Below, piece by piece: positions 32,059 through 43,499 of a stretch of DNA of 64,000 nt. Made by a program: the position numbers and the translations under genes. The first letter of the stretch is position 1; every line of letters starts with the position of its first letter. The notes under the pieces are model-generated. The model searched no databases and was not told the DNA's origin. It worked only from the letters and a program-made list of their open reading frames with translations. This DNA is from Todiramphus chloris collaris (Eukaryota > Chordata > Aves > Coraciiformes > Alcedinidae). The stretch lies in contig JANVCC010000120.1 of NCBI GenBank assembly GCA_025345505.1, positions 6,834,435-6,898,434 of the forward strand, written 5' to 3'.

Positions 32059-35000
32059 GATATGTTGGTGTCCAGGCTTTTTCTAGAAGTAAGCTGAGCT
32101 TTCTCTGAGCGGGCAGGGACCCGGCTGGAGCTGCCCACGCCTCTGCGGTGGGAGGGTCGCTGTCGGATCCGGCTGCCATTGCCCGCTCCCCGCGGGCACT
32201 CCGAGTCGAGGCCCTTTTTGCCGTGCAGGTTTCTTCTGGCTCAAGCTAGAGAAACGAACGGATGTTTCTTGCAGTTTGTTACCAACTTTGTCTTACGTCG
32301 AGGCTCATTGCCGCTCTGCTGGTATTTCAGCTCGCCGTGATGTTAAATGATTTTTATATTCCCAATTTCTTAAAGTTACTAGGCTAGGATTTAGAAAGCT
32401 TTTTCCCGGTCTAAATTCTGAGCCAAAGCTGTGTCTTCTACCCCTTTCAGTAGTAGGTGTTTTTACTTTTTAGACTAAAAAGGGACAACAATCTTGTACC
32501 ATCAGCTTGTTTGCAGCAATACTCTCATCTCTTCCCTTGCCCGTCAGCCAGTTCATTTTCTGTCTCCGTTTGGCTAATACTGAAGCTGTTGAGGTTTAGA
32601 AGGAATTTGCTGCCTTTTCTTTCTGTCGCAAGAAATGAGCTGGACTTGCAGCTGCTGACGGTGGTTTCTGCTGGGTACAGATCTCTCCTAGGTGTCTTGC
32701 CGTGGTGATGATGAGCTGAGGCATATGTGGGTTTAATTACAGTAGAAATATTCTGTATGTTTCCGTTGCATTCCTCGGAGGGTGCACAATGTTTTAAAGT
32801 ATCCGATTTAAATACAAGCTGATAAGCTGTTGAAGATGTAGACACAAAAGAAAAAAAAAAAAAAAAAGAAGAAAAAAAAGGGGGGGAAAAAACCAAAAAA
32901 ACAACAAAGCAAACAAAAATCCCAACAGCCTAGTGCACGTGGAGAGTTTTAATTCATCTTTCTTCCTGGCAAAGTTTGAGACTGAGGGTTTGCAGTAGTT
33001 GATACTACTCGTAGTAAATTGTGCTGGGATTCATCCTAAAATCTGCACTGACTCAGCGGTGTGTTTCATGAAGAGGAGTGGTGACTGTGCTACCTAAACC
33101 AATAGTAGAAAGCTCTAAAGAACACAAGGAGGAAACTTGTTTTCATATTCAAAAAGCTAAGTATACTGAAAAAAACCTCATGCTGCTAGAGCCTGGTGAA
33201 CCTGTATCTCTGCATCCACAGTTTACCCCAAAAGACCCCCCCATGACTACTTCAGAATCAAATGCATGAGGGGAAAAGCATTTTTCTGTTACTTTTCTGA
33301 GTGCCTGTTCACCTCCTACACGGACTGTACTGAGAAGCAGGTGGCAGTGCCTGTAACAACTGCCTGCGGAAATCGAGCTGTGCTTGTACCTCGAAGCCAC
33401 CTTACTTGGTCAGAAGAGACACGCGTTCCAGTAAGTCGGTGCTATTGAAACAATGGAGCCAGGGGGTTTTGCGAGCAATATCCAACCCCTCCATGAAACA
33501 CAGATGCTCTGATAGATTTCTGGCTGCAGTCTCCACACGGTTCACGCTGAAGCGTGCCTGGCCACCAAGGAGAACAGCAGCGGGCAGTTGTAGGGTTCGT
33601 TTTGCTGTAGCACTACAGTTGCTCTGCTCTTCCTCAGCTCTTACCTACCTCCCTGTTCCCTCACACAGGAGCACTCTCCCTCCGCTGCCTATAGAATGAC
33701 CATGCTGAGGAGCCCGGAGCTGTGCGGAAGGGGAATCGGCTCTGGATGTGAGGGGTGGTGGCAGTGCCATGGTGAGGAAAGCAGCCTCCTGGGGAAATAG
33801 AGGCCTGGGTGGGTGTCAGGTAGGCTGTGGGCAGCTCCAGCCCTTCAGGGAAACATGGGAATGTGAAACATTAGCTTTGAGCGTCCTGAACTGTTTTGTG
33901 TCGGACTTGAACTCGTTGAGAGTGAGCATGTGCCTTTTTCTGATCAGGAACAGAGCTGGAAAAGCTGCATTTGCGTTGGTAGGATGGTTACTGTTTCTCC
34001 CGAGTTGTTTTTAAAGTTCCAAGTCCTTGGTCAGAAGGGAGTTGGTTTTGTGTTGAATTACTTCAAGCGAGCCCTGAATTATTTGTGAGTTAGAACTACC
34101 CAGAGAGGTGAAGCTTTTAAATGAAGCGTTTTCTGGAGAGTAATGTCAAATGAACACACTTCCTGGTAGACTTGCAGTTTTTAAAATCAGATTTAACCTT
34201 GATATGTTTATCTAACGAGAATCATTAATTCTGCCTTTATTTGAATGTTGCCTGTCCTGTAACGTCTTCACTCCTTACTGTGCTCCTGCTGCTTTCCACA
34301 CGCTCCATCGCTTCTTCCCTGCTACCCCCGTTGGGTGGCTCTGGGGACACGAAGAATGTGGTCCAGCGAATGTCAGGGAGCAGTGCAGAGGTCTGGTTAA
34401 GTGGGATCGTGGAGGTGAGGATTAAACATCACAGGTAATTCTCTGAGAAGCAGTTTGCCAGCAGCTGGTGTGGCCGTGTCCGCGTTCAGAATCTCGCGGT
34501 GTGGAAGGAGTCAGCAGTGGTGCGAGGGGAGGAAAGAGCCTCCGACGTTGGTGGAGGGAAGGCTGTTGTGGACACTGTGCTGTGCAGTAGTAGCACCTCT
34601 GTCCTCAGGTGCTAGTTTGAGCTTAAAGCTGCTAAAAAAGTGGATTTTCAGACTGAAATGGAGGAGCTTTTCAATTTTATGCAGCTTTGAGCTATTTGAG
34701 TTATCCAGCTGGGAACTCTGGTACCAGCACTGGCTCTGAAATGGGTTCCCTCTCTGGCCCTGGGTAAACCATTCTGCCTCGTTTGCACCTGATGTAGAAA
34801 CCCCTGGTGACGATTCCCATCGCCGTAGGAGAGCTGGCCGTGAGGTGTTCCCAGGATGAGCGCGTTGTGGAAGCGCTAACAAACCCTGCACCTTCCTGCA
34901 AGTTCCTGTCTTCGCTTCAGCCGGCTCCGTTTGGAGTCTGTCTCTGCCGTGAGCCTTTACTTGCCTCTGGTCACAGCTCTGCCCCAGGAAGGCGGTCGGG

Positions 35001-37023
35001 ACTGGTCCCGTCCTCTTTACCTGTTGCTTTCTTTCCAGATGATCCGTTTGTTGCAAAGCAGACTGTCAGGGCATGTTTATTTAAATGAAAGCGGTTTGTT
35101 TTGGTTTTATTGCTGAGAATTATATAGGTCTTTCAAACACATCTGGCAGGAAAATTAATACCTACTATAATACTGTCTAGCAATACAAAAACACAACTAG
35201 ATGTTGAGTGTAGGGCTGTGCTAGCCCATAAATCATAGGTCCACAACCCATTTAAGTACGGGCGTGCAAAAATTAGCTATTAAAATAGTTACTAATAAAC
35301 TGTAATTATATTTAACACTTGCAAATCTTTTAAATATATTCAAAACCAGCTTCTTTAGTAGAAAAATCCACGTTTTGCTGGTTAGCGTTCACCCAGACGT
35401 AATAGCAAAGCAACACCCACTGGAGCAGTGCTAAGTTTGCAGAAGCTTTTGAACCTGATGGTGCTCCAGCAAAGTGGAGACTCCAGTAGTGCTCTTTAAC
35501 TGGGGGGGAAGGTTGAACACCAGAAAAACTCAGTGAGAGGAGGACTGCTGGAGAGGAGGTTTGTCTTCTGGCAACTCTGCGGTGAGGAGCAGCTCCTGTG
35601 GGGCACTTGGGTTTGCCCATCGCTTTCTTCCCGTGGCTGTAGTTTTGAGTTTTCTTTGGACTTGATTTCTGTTCCTCAGTGAAATTTCTCATTTCTGCAG
35701 TTTTCAGTGTTGAACCCAACCTTGAGATAGCTTCGTGTTGCTTTCCTGTAGAAAAACCTGCTTCTAGAAAGCTGCGTTTCGTGTCTGTTTTGCAGGCAGC
35801 TGTGAGCAGCGAGCCTCAGCTCAGCAATAGAGTTGGCAGGATGAATTTTTAGTCTGAAATGATTTTCCAGCCCCTCCTGCCATGACCCACGCCACGGGTG
35901 TGCGGCCCCTGCCTTTCAGGCGTCGGGTGACGCGCTTTGGGCTCACAGGGTGCAGGTCCTCCTGGCTGCTATGTTCTTGTCTCTTCCCTCGATGGAAGCC
36001 GTTAAGCTTCCCCAGGTAGCCTTTGGTGGACAAACAGTGTTGTTGCTTGCCATGGGGGAAGACCAGGCTGCTGAGGTGGCCCGGAGGTGTCTGATTGTAG
36101 GTAAGGACACGGTCTATCAGCAGGTATTACTTTAAAGCTTTCACAGCAATTGGGAGCGTGTGGTTATGAGCCAACGGCGGGTATTAAAGTACCTTCGGGA
36201 GAAGGCGGCTCTGGTGGCAGTGTGTGCCATAAACATTGCTGGTGATCAAGCTGTGTTTCTTTAGGAGACTGCTGGAAGCAACGTCGTGCGTATAAATTTT
36301 GCATCTTTAATACCATATGTTTAAATTGGGGGGGGGGGGGGGTGTGGGGGGCGGGGAATAAAATATCGTGCTGTTTGGGATTCCTTTTCAGAATAAAACT
36401 CTACTAAACCAGTCTGGTGGATTTGAGATTCCCTCCTCTGTGTACTTCGTGTTCTCTCTCATACGCTGGTAACTGCTCCCCTCTCCTTTTGGTGTTACCA
36501 TGGCTTCAGCAGGAGCTCCAATGTGCTCCCACCAGGAAGGTACTGGGGATTCTCGAAGCGAAAGGGGATTGTTTCAAGAACGAAGTAGAGCTGTGACTTG
36601 AGACATTGCACAAATAGATCGTAGATGGATGGCAAACAAACCGGTAAAAAAGCCTTTATTTTTACTTAACCATCTTGACCATGTGTGCCTATTTGTATTG
36701 CGGATGTGGGCTGCAACCGTGCGGGGTGGGAGGGAACCCATGTGTCGGTGTGTGTTGAGATGTACTTGCTAAGCAGAAGCGGTGTCCTCTGCCCGTTCTC
36801 CCTTTCCAGACAAATTGTTCTTGCCAAAATTTTCTACCTGTTGCGAGAGTTGCTTTCTTTCCAGCACAGTAAAATGTCAACTTCTTTCACTGTTCCTTCC
36901 CTCTCGTAGGCATCTGTAACCTCTGTACGACTGTGCATAGTACACACCACAGTCCTCAGATCTCTACTGGCTTTAGATACCATCAAGCTGGGTGTATTGT
37001 AAATGAACCGTACTCATTTGAAA

Positions 37024-37029
37024 AATAAA
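37024..37029 (+). terminator. AGO3: Candidate distal AGO3 polyadenylation signal (AATAAA)
   Basis: A canonical hexamer followed directly by a T9 run and TG-rich bases, the usual cleavage context. It lies about 200 bp before the GC-rich TEKT2 promoter region, where composition changes abruptly. Confidence 0.4.
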
Positions 37030-37229
37030 TTTTTTTTTGAAATGCAGCTGTGACGCTTTATTTTTCTTTTCTAAAGTATTCCTGGGAGGGGCTGGGGGCG
37101 GAGGTGTTGGAGCTGGGGCGGTACCTGGCGGGGCTGCCCCTCTGCCAGGAGCCTTTTCCCCTGCCAGCCCTTTCTGCTTGATTTGTGCCATGCCATTTTT
37201 ATAAAAACCGGGGCAGGACTTCAATTAAA

Positions 37230-37780
37230 AAAGGGGGGTGAAATCCTCCTGCCGCCCCCGAACGAGAGCTGCCCCCCTGACACCCTGTCGGCGTGGGGGG
37301 GTGGTATGGGCGGCCCCCCCACCTTTCCTTGGCCCGTTCTCGAGTCTCAGGGCGCTCACCCGGGCTCGGGGGTCGCTTTGGCTCCGCCCGAGGCCTCAGC
37401 CCCCGAGGGGACCGCGGGGCAGCGCCCGCCTGGCAACGACCTGCGTGCCTGGCAACCGCCGGGGAGCGGGGAGAGCAGCGGGGCCGGGTGGGGAGCGGAG
37501 CGGGGCCGGGGCCGGGGCCTGGTGGGGATCCTGGGCCGGGGCCCGGGGGGGATTGGAGCGGGGCCTGGGGGGCAGAGGAGCGGGGCCGGAGCGGGGCCTG
37601 GCCGGGAGAGGAGCGGGGCCTGGGGGAGAGCGGAGCGCGGGGCCGGGGCCTGGGGGGGATCCGAGACCGGTGTGGCCGGCCCCGGGTGCTGAGGGGGACG
37701 GTCCGGGAGCAGGGTTGGCCCTGCTGGGAGCGGGGCTGGATTCAGCCTGGGCCCCTGCTCAGGGCTGCCTGTGGCCGGGT
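37230..37780 (+). promoter_or_regulatory. TEKT2: CpG island, probable TEKT2 promoter with X-box-like RFX half-sites
   Basis: A sharply GC-rich block with many CpGs, about 0.75-1.3 kb before the TEKT2 start codon. Two exact TGGCAAC half-sites at 37431-37437 and 37450-37456 lie 19 bp apart. The second forms an imperfect X-box (37444-37456: left half 4 of 6, spacer T, right half GGCAAC 6 of 6). RFX factors drive ciliary genes through X-boxes and TEKT2 is an axonemal gene, which fits. From 37500 to 37690 it becomes an imperfect G-rich tandem array built on GAGCGGGGCCTGG, with high G-quadruplex potential. The TEKT2 non-coding first exon should start here; the exact start site is not visible. Confidence 0.5.
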
Positions 37781-38511
37781 GGGCTCTGAGGGGCTGATCC
37801 CCTTCCACCCGGGGGTCGAACCCCTCTGCTCGGCTGCAGCCCCTTGTGCCTTCTCTACAGCCCCCAGTCCTTCCTTTCTTCCTTCCCTTTGGAGTTCTCC
37901 AGTGTGCTCCAGGAGCTGTGTCCCAGAGGGCTGGGGGGCAGGTGTTGGGATGTACTGGAGTTAGGGAGCCTGCCCCAGAACCCCCCCACCCCCCCTGACC
38001 ATGGGGTTTTGGGATCCACAGTCTCCTCGGGAGCCGCTCTGATCCTGTGGAGCGGTCTCTGCCATTCCTGCCAGCTTTGCAGGGCTGTGCTGGGCACAAG
38101 GAGGATGGCTGCCAACTATCCTGCTCCTGAAAAGCCTTTGAGTACCCTGGGACTGCAGCCCTGGGCTGAGCTGCTGTAACAAAAGCAGATCAGTAACGTA
38201 ATTGGCCGTTCTGTCCAAGCTCCATAAATACCGTGTGGGAGATGGTGCTGTGAGCAGGTCCTTGTCTCTGCAAATAGCACTGTTCTCCAGGGAGGGACAG
38301 GTGGAGAGGGCTTTCCTCCTGGCCCAGGGGGTGCCTCTGATTGCCTGCCCTTCCCTGGTCGTGTGTGTGTGTGTGTGTCTGCTTTAGGCGAGGTGCCAGG
38401 TTAGAGCTCGCTGCTGCTTTTCTCTCGCACAGCCTTCCAGTTTGTGGATGCGTCTCCATTTTTGGTGTGTTCCCACAAACGAACGCAAAAATCTCCTGCT
38501 CCCTTTTCTAG
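37781..38511 (+). other. TEKT2: TEKT2 5' non-coding exon/intron region
   Basis: The TEKT2 start codon lies only four bases after an acceptor (CTTTTCTAG, ending at 38511). At least one 5' non-coding exon must therefore be spliced from upstream. The region includes a (GT)9 microsatellite at 38361-38378. I cannot place the upstream donor with confidence. Confidence 0.45.
38361..38378. repeat. (GT)9 microsatellite upstream of TEKT2
   Basis: Nine GT units, about 140 bp before the TEKT2 start codon and within the 5' non-coding intron. Confidence 0.9.
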
Positions 38512-38515
38512 CGCG

Positions 38516-41500
38516 ATGGCCACGCTGAGCACAAAGCCAGGGCAGCGGTTCACCGTGCCAGACTGGCACACCAACTCCCACCTCATCTCAGCGGACGCTG
38601 AGCGGCAGCGCTCTGCTTCCCAGCGAGTCCGGCAGGAAGCCCGAGCTCTGCGCAACGAAACCAACAACCAGGTGGGTGTCCTGGCAGCTTGGCCGCTCCC
38701 GGTGTGTCAGGAGAGCGGGCCAAGGAGTACAGGAGTGAGTCTAGATACGGGTGTATGGATAAGGGAACAGGAGCTGCAGAACCTGCTAGATAGATACATT
38801 TGCTTCCTGTAAAGCCATGGGCAGTGATGCCTGCGTAATGCCATGAAATCCCGGGATGTGATTCTCACATCCATTGCAGGTTGCGTCGCTTCCTGCGCTC
38901 TCCGTTTGTGTAGGTGACTATGAGGCCAAGGGGCAGCGTGTTGTACACCTGCGAGGGGTCCGCCAGCCCTGCAAACAGGCAGAGGCTTCAGCAAGAGTCA
39001 CAGCCACAGTTCAGAAAAGAGTAACGGCGTTTCTTCTCTAATTCCAGACCAAATGGGATGAGCACGACAACCAGACCCGCCTGGCGGAACGGATCAGCAG
39101 CGTGAACAGATGGAAGGAGACGCTGGACAAATGCCTCACAGACGTAGATGCGGAAATCGATGCCTTAGCCAAAGTATGTTGGGAAGACAGATGGCTGGAA
39201 AGCGACTTGCGCTCTCCGCGTGGGATGTTAAATAATTGAGGCTTGTCTTCTGGGGTGGGCAAGCCCATGGGGAGTTCAGTGGGGGGCTTAGCACAGGTAT
39301 TCTGAGATCTGTACCCGGTGAGATGACTTTCTGGAAAGCAAGCTGCTGTGTCCCTGCCTGAGCCAGCCATGCTGTGGAGCTGTGCATTGTGTGCTCATGT
39401 TTGGGCCTTTTTGGGTGTTTTTTTGTCTTGTTGGTGTTGGTGTTTTTTTTCTAAAGCTCTGAGGGATAACAAAAAGTATATTACCACCATCATTCAAAAA
39501 CGTTTGGTTTTAAATCAAGAATGGCAGCGGGGTATCTCTCTGATTCTTTTAGTTCTAAACCCGGAGGCTGCTGCTCCTGGAGCTGTTTGTCCCCAGCCAG
39601 GAGCAATTCCCAGGGCAGACAGCAGGGAGAGAGGACTAATGGGTTTGGCTCTCACGGTTTTCATTCCAGACTTGCTAAAAGGTTTCAGAACTGCAAAGAC
39701 AGGCAGTGCGAGCCCCTCTCAGCCAGGGGATCGGTGGGTTCCCCTTCCTCTCTGTCTCCCACCCCTGAAGGAGATGCCCCCACACACACCCTGCTTGCTG
39801 GCTGCTTCTTGCAGGTGAAGGAGGCTGCAGAACGTGCCCTCCAGGCAAAGACCTTGCCTCTGGACATCGCCGTGGAGTGCCTGACCCTCCGCGAGAGCCG
39901 CCAGGCCATCGACCTGGTGAGGGACCCTGTGGAGGAGGAGCTGCACAAAGAGGTGAAGGTGATTGAGAAAGCCAAGAGAGAACTGCAGCAGAGAGTGAAC
40001 GAAGCCTTCGAGCTGCTCTGGTGAGACCAATGATACAGCTTTGGGCTGGACTCTGCCCTCCTTGCTTTGCTGTGCTGAGGTGGGCAAGCAGGCCAGGGGC
40101 AGCCAGCCCCTTACAGAGCCTTTGGGGATTGCTGACAAGGTCTGTGGGGTCTGGGGGCTGTCAGGGGAGCGCGTCAAGGGACCCTCACAAGCATCCATGG
40201 AAAACTTTGGCTGGGACAGGTGTCCTGTGCTCTTGGTTCATGAATCGGTGACCTGGGGTGTTAAAGCTCCCAGGCCCCAATCCCTTGTGCGTCACGGCCC
40301 CGCTGCCAGAAGTTGTCAGCAAAGTTCACCATGTGATGCCAGAGCAGAGCCCGTGAGAGCCAAGTGGGTGATAAAGCAGGTGTGTGGCTTTACTGGGCTG
40401 GGCCCAGTTCACTGGCAGGGCAGGAGCTCATCACTCATTTTAAAAAGATGACTGAGGTGGCAATGGAAGCTTTGGAAACTGGGAGCTGCCTCTCTTCTCT
40501 GTGTGCTCGCTGCTGACCCCAGCCCTGCTTTCCACAGCCGCTTACAGGAAGCTCGCCAGCAGCTGAGCTGTGACCACCAGCACAAGATGGAAGCACTGGA
40601 AATAGATCGTGTGTGCTTATCCCTCAACGTCAACTCTCCCAACATCTCCTTCAAGGTCAACCCAACCCGTGTCCCACGCGGGTAAGGAACGAGCCCACCT
40701 TTGTGTGGCCAAATCTGTGATGGTGCTTGAAGGACCCCCCGGGATGCTTCTCCCTTCCATGCTGTATCCTGGCTTGATGGGTGCAAGCTCAGGAGTTGGC
40801 TTCTGGGATTTGTTGTGGCTCTTGAATTGTGAAGCCACAGACTTCTGGGAGTTATCCCAAAGGAGAAGCCAGCTCCCTGCCTGCCCTGTGCCTGGCTATA
40901 GGTGACCCTCGCTACGTTGTGTGCTGTTGGCCCCTGGCACAGCCTGTGAGGCAGTTGCTGCTCATTTTCACTTCTTGGCATTTTGTAGCGTGGTTTGGTG
41001 GTCTCTGGTTTGAGCAGATTCCAGGCCATGGGGCAGCAAAATCCAGCTGGTGCAGTGACATCAGACAGGATGTGACCTCCCAAATTCCTGAGTCGTTTTC
41101 TACTGCACAGAACATGTGGTTCCTTCTGAACTGGCCTCCAAATGCTCAACTTATTTTCCTAACTGCTGATTTGTTCACAGATCGACTGCGCTTGACGAGT
41201 GGGAACAGAGCAGCCAATGGAACAAGGAGCACGCCGAGGCAGAGATGAAAGCCTCAGCCGCACTCCGCGAAGCAGCAGCGCTGGCCATTGCACAGGTAAC
41301 CCAGTCCCTGGGCTGTGACTCGGTGGTGTGGAAGCTGTGGATCCCCTGTGGAAGGGCGGGCTGGCACGGGCTGTGCCAGGGGAAGGGAGCCTCTGAGAGC
41401 AGCTGCCTGCTGGGTTTAAAAGGAGCTTGGTTGTGCTGCGGAGCTTCAGCTGCTGCAGGAGCCTGGGAGTCACCTGCCTGGCCACTGTTCCCTGCCCCTC

Positions 41501-43399
41501 TGCTGCAGGCACACGTGTGGCCGCTGCCAGAACCCAGCTGGGTTTGCTCAGAGACTCATCCCAACCTCCCAGGCAAGAGCCAGGAGGGAAACTCCTCCTG
41601 GATGTGTGTGACTGAAGCCCGTTCTCTCTCCAGACAAACAACGAGCTGGAGGCTCAGCGTGTCGCCACAGAGTTTGCTTTGCGCAAGAGGATTAGAGACC
41701 TGGAAAGAGCCTACGATGAGCTGAAGTGGCAGGAGCAGAATGTAAATGTTGCTGCTTTGGTTATTGACCACATCCTTGGGTGGGAACTGAATCCAAGAGT
41801 TGGTTGCTATGTGGAAAGCTCCTCGGTCTGAGTGTGGCTTCCACAGGGGAGCTGTGAAGTGGCACGTGTGTGAGCCTACCTCTCTCTGCCGTCACAGTTG
41901 CTGCTCTGGCATCTCAGCAGCAGTGCCAGGCTTTGGCCTTTTTATTTCACCCCTGGTCTCAGCCACTGTGGCCATGGGACACCAGCAGCACAGTGTGAAA
42001 AGCCCGACCTGTGAGCTGAAGGGTTCGGCACTTGGGACCCACCAGCCCTCGTTTGAAGTCCATTTTGGGCACAGTTAAAAGCCCTGGATCCTTGGGGGCT
42101 GTTTCCCATCTGTACCCCTGGCCATCCCTCACGAGACACGCCTTTGTCCTCAGAGCCTGGAGGAGGTCGCTGAGATGGAGGAGGACATCCGGCGCTTGGA
42201 GCAGGATCTTCGGAGGAAACCGCAGGATCTGAAAGTGGCCCACACCCGCCTGGAGACCCGCACGTCTCGGCCCCATGTGGAGCTCTGTCGGGATCAGGTA
42301 CCGGCACGCTCCTGCCAGGAGGGACCAGGGGGACCCGCCGGGATGGAACATGGATGCATTTTGGAGGGAGCTACAGAGGGGCTGAGCAATGCATCATCTC
42401 AGAGCAAGGAAATAAATGTCACAGCTGGGCTAGAAGAGGCACGAGGGAATGGCGGCCTCTGCAGAACACTGCAGCCCTGTTAACTGGTGTCACCTTCTCC
42501 TCCTGCCCCACAGGCCCAGTACGGGCTGACGGACGAGGTCCACCAGCTGGAGGGAACCATCCGCACGCTCAGGCAGAAGCTGCTGGAGTCCCAGTAAGTC
42601 CCCTGCTCTCGGGCAGAGCAGTGCCCACGTGAGGGACGGGGGGATGTGCAGCCCTGGGCCTGGCACGCCCCTAGAAGCTGCGTTCTGGAGCTGCTGTCTG
42701 CTCAGATCGGGGTGGAAATAGACTTTGGGCTTGATGGGGAGCTGGACTGGGCAGGAGGTGCAGGCAGAGGTCTGTGTCACGGTGGGGTGAGTGAGGTTCT
42801 TGTGGGTCAGTGCTTGTCTGTGCCTCGTTGAAGTCAGAGTCAATTCTAAAAAGGGGTGGGGAAATAGGGTGAAAAGCAAAGGCAGAGCTGGAAGTGGTGC
42901 TGTGGGGTGGCCTGGGCTCACAGGGAGGACATCTTTGTGCTGAGCCCTGGTGAGCAGCCTCAGTGCTCGCAGCCCCAAACTGCCAAGAAACGTCTCATGC
43001 CTCCACTCCAACTGCTGCACAGACATTTCTGCTGCCAGAAAGTGGGGAATTGGGCACCTCCTGTCCAACCTGGGAAGTGAGTGCAGCACGTAAGCCCAGC
43101 TCCCTTCGCTTCTGCTTCTCCCCAGGGATGCTCTGGCCGCTCTCTACAGGCAGCTGCACCGCATTCAGACCGACCTCGGCTGCAAAGCCAACTCCCTGGT
43201 GCTGGACAACAAGTGCCTGGACAGCCGGAGAAAACTCGTGGTCCCTGCTGAGAAATTTGTGCCCGAAGCCGACGCTTTCAACCGGACGGCGACCCGTCCG
43301 CAGCCGGGGCTGCCCTGCGGCGCCGGGCGAGCCTGGCACGACGGGGCGAAGGCGGCTCGGTTCCGCAGCGAGGAAACCGGCGCATCTGCGTCGCGTTAG
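38516..43399 (+). CDS. TEKT2: Tektin-2 (axonemal microtubule-doublet filament protein)
   Basis: Tektins are coiled-coil filament proteins inside the doublet microtubules of cilia and sperm flagella. Coding exons: 38516-38671, 39048-39173, 39815-40020, 40538-40681, 41181-41295, 41634-41741, 42154-42297, 42514-42593, 43126-43399, all GT-AG. Joined they give 450 residues, against about 430 in human TEKT2. The start MATLSTKP and the tract PDWHTNSHLIS match tektin-2, and heptad-like helical rods fill most of the length. The tektin signature reads RPHVELCRD (42268-42294) instead of the family RPNVELCRD. The C-terminal tail after VPEADAFNRT is unlike mammals, about 20 residues longer, rich in Arg/Ala/Gly and written in very GC-rich codons. 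The gene follows AGO3 and runs almost into ADPRS, as in mammals. Expression is likely under RFX/FOXJ1 control, by family knowledge and the X-box-like sites upstream. Confidence 0.95.
38672..43125 (+). other. TEKT2: TEKT2 introns 1-8 (between coding exons)
   Basis: Eight short introns: 38672-39047, 39174-39814, 40021-40537, 40682-41180, 41296-41633, 41742-42153, 42298-42513, 42594-43125. All have standard GT...AG ends. No nested gene or repeat was recognised. Confidence 0.75.
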
Positions 43400-43489
43400 C
43401 ACCACGGAATCCTCCCGCTTCCTTACATAACCGTCTGGCCCCGGTCTCTGCTCTTCGGGGCCTCTCACCCCCCGAGCAGCCTCCCGAGC

Positions 43490-43495
43490 AATAAA
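43490..43495 (+). terminator. TEKT2: TEKT2 polyadenylation signal (AATAAA)
   Basis: Canonical hexamer 91 bases after the TEKT2 stop codon. It implies a very short 3' UTR and a transcript ending about 220 bp before the ADPRS start codon. Confidence 0.8.
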
Positions 43496-43499
43496 GATC

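Larger units (their letters stand above)
25837..37050 (+). other. AGO3: Probable long AGO3 3' UTR (multiple polyadenylation signals)
   Basis: No coding gene is recognisable in these 11 kb on either strand. AATAAA signals on the plus strand stand at 25840-25845 (directly after the stop), 27376-27381, 27460-27465, 36357-36362, 36392-36397 and 37024-37029. Pumilio-type TGTATATA elements occur at 27989-27996 and 29257-29264, and microRNA seed matches at 26424-26431, 26984-26991 and 27605-27614. AGO-family mRNAs are known for long, regulated 3' UTRs, so I infer a short isoform ending near 27.5 kb and possibly a long isoform ending near 37.05 kb. Low-complexity tracts: A-rich 27158-27190 and 32849-32915, G runs 36328-36342. 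Part of the stretch could instead be intergenic; RNA 3' ends would decide. Confidence 0.5.

Noticed and set aside
37356-38099. 247-codon Pro-rich frame on the minus strand
   Set aside because: It lies across the GC-rich TEKT2 promoter array; the sequence is low complexity and no domain is recognisable.
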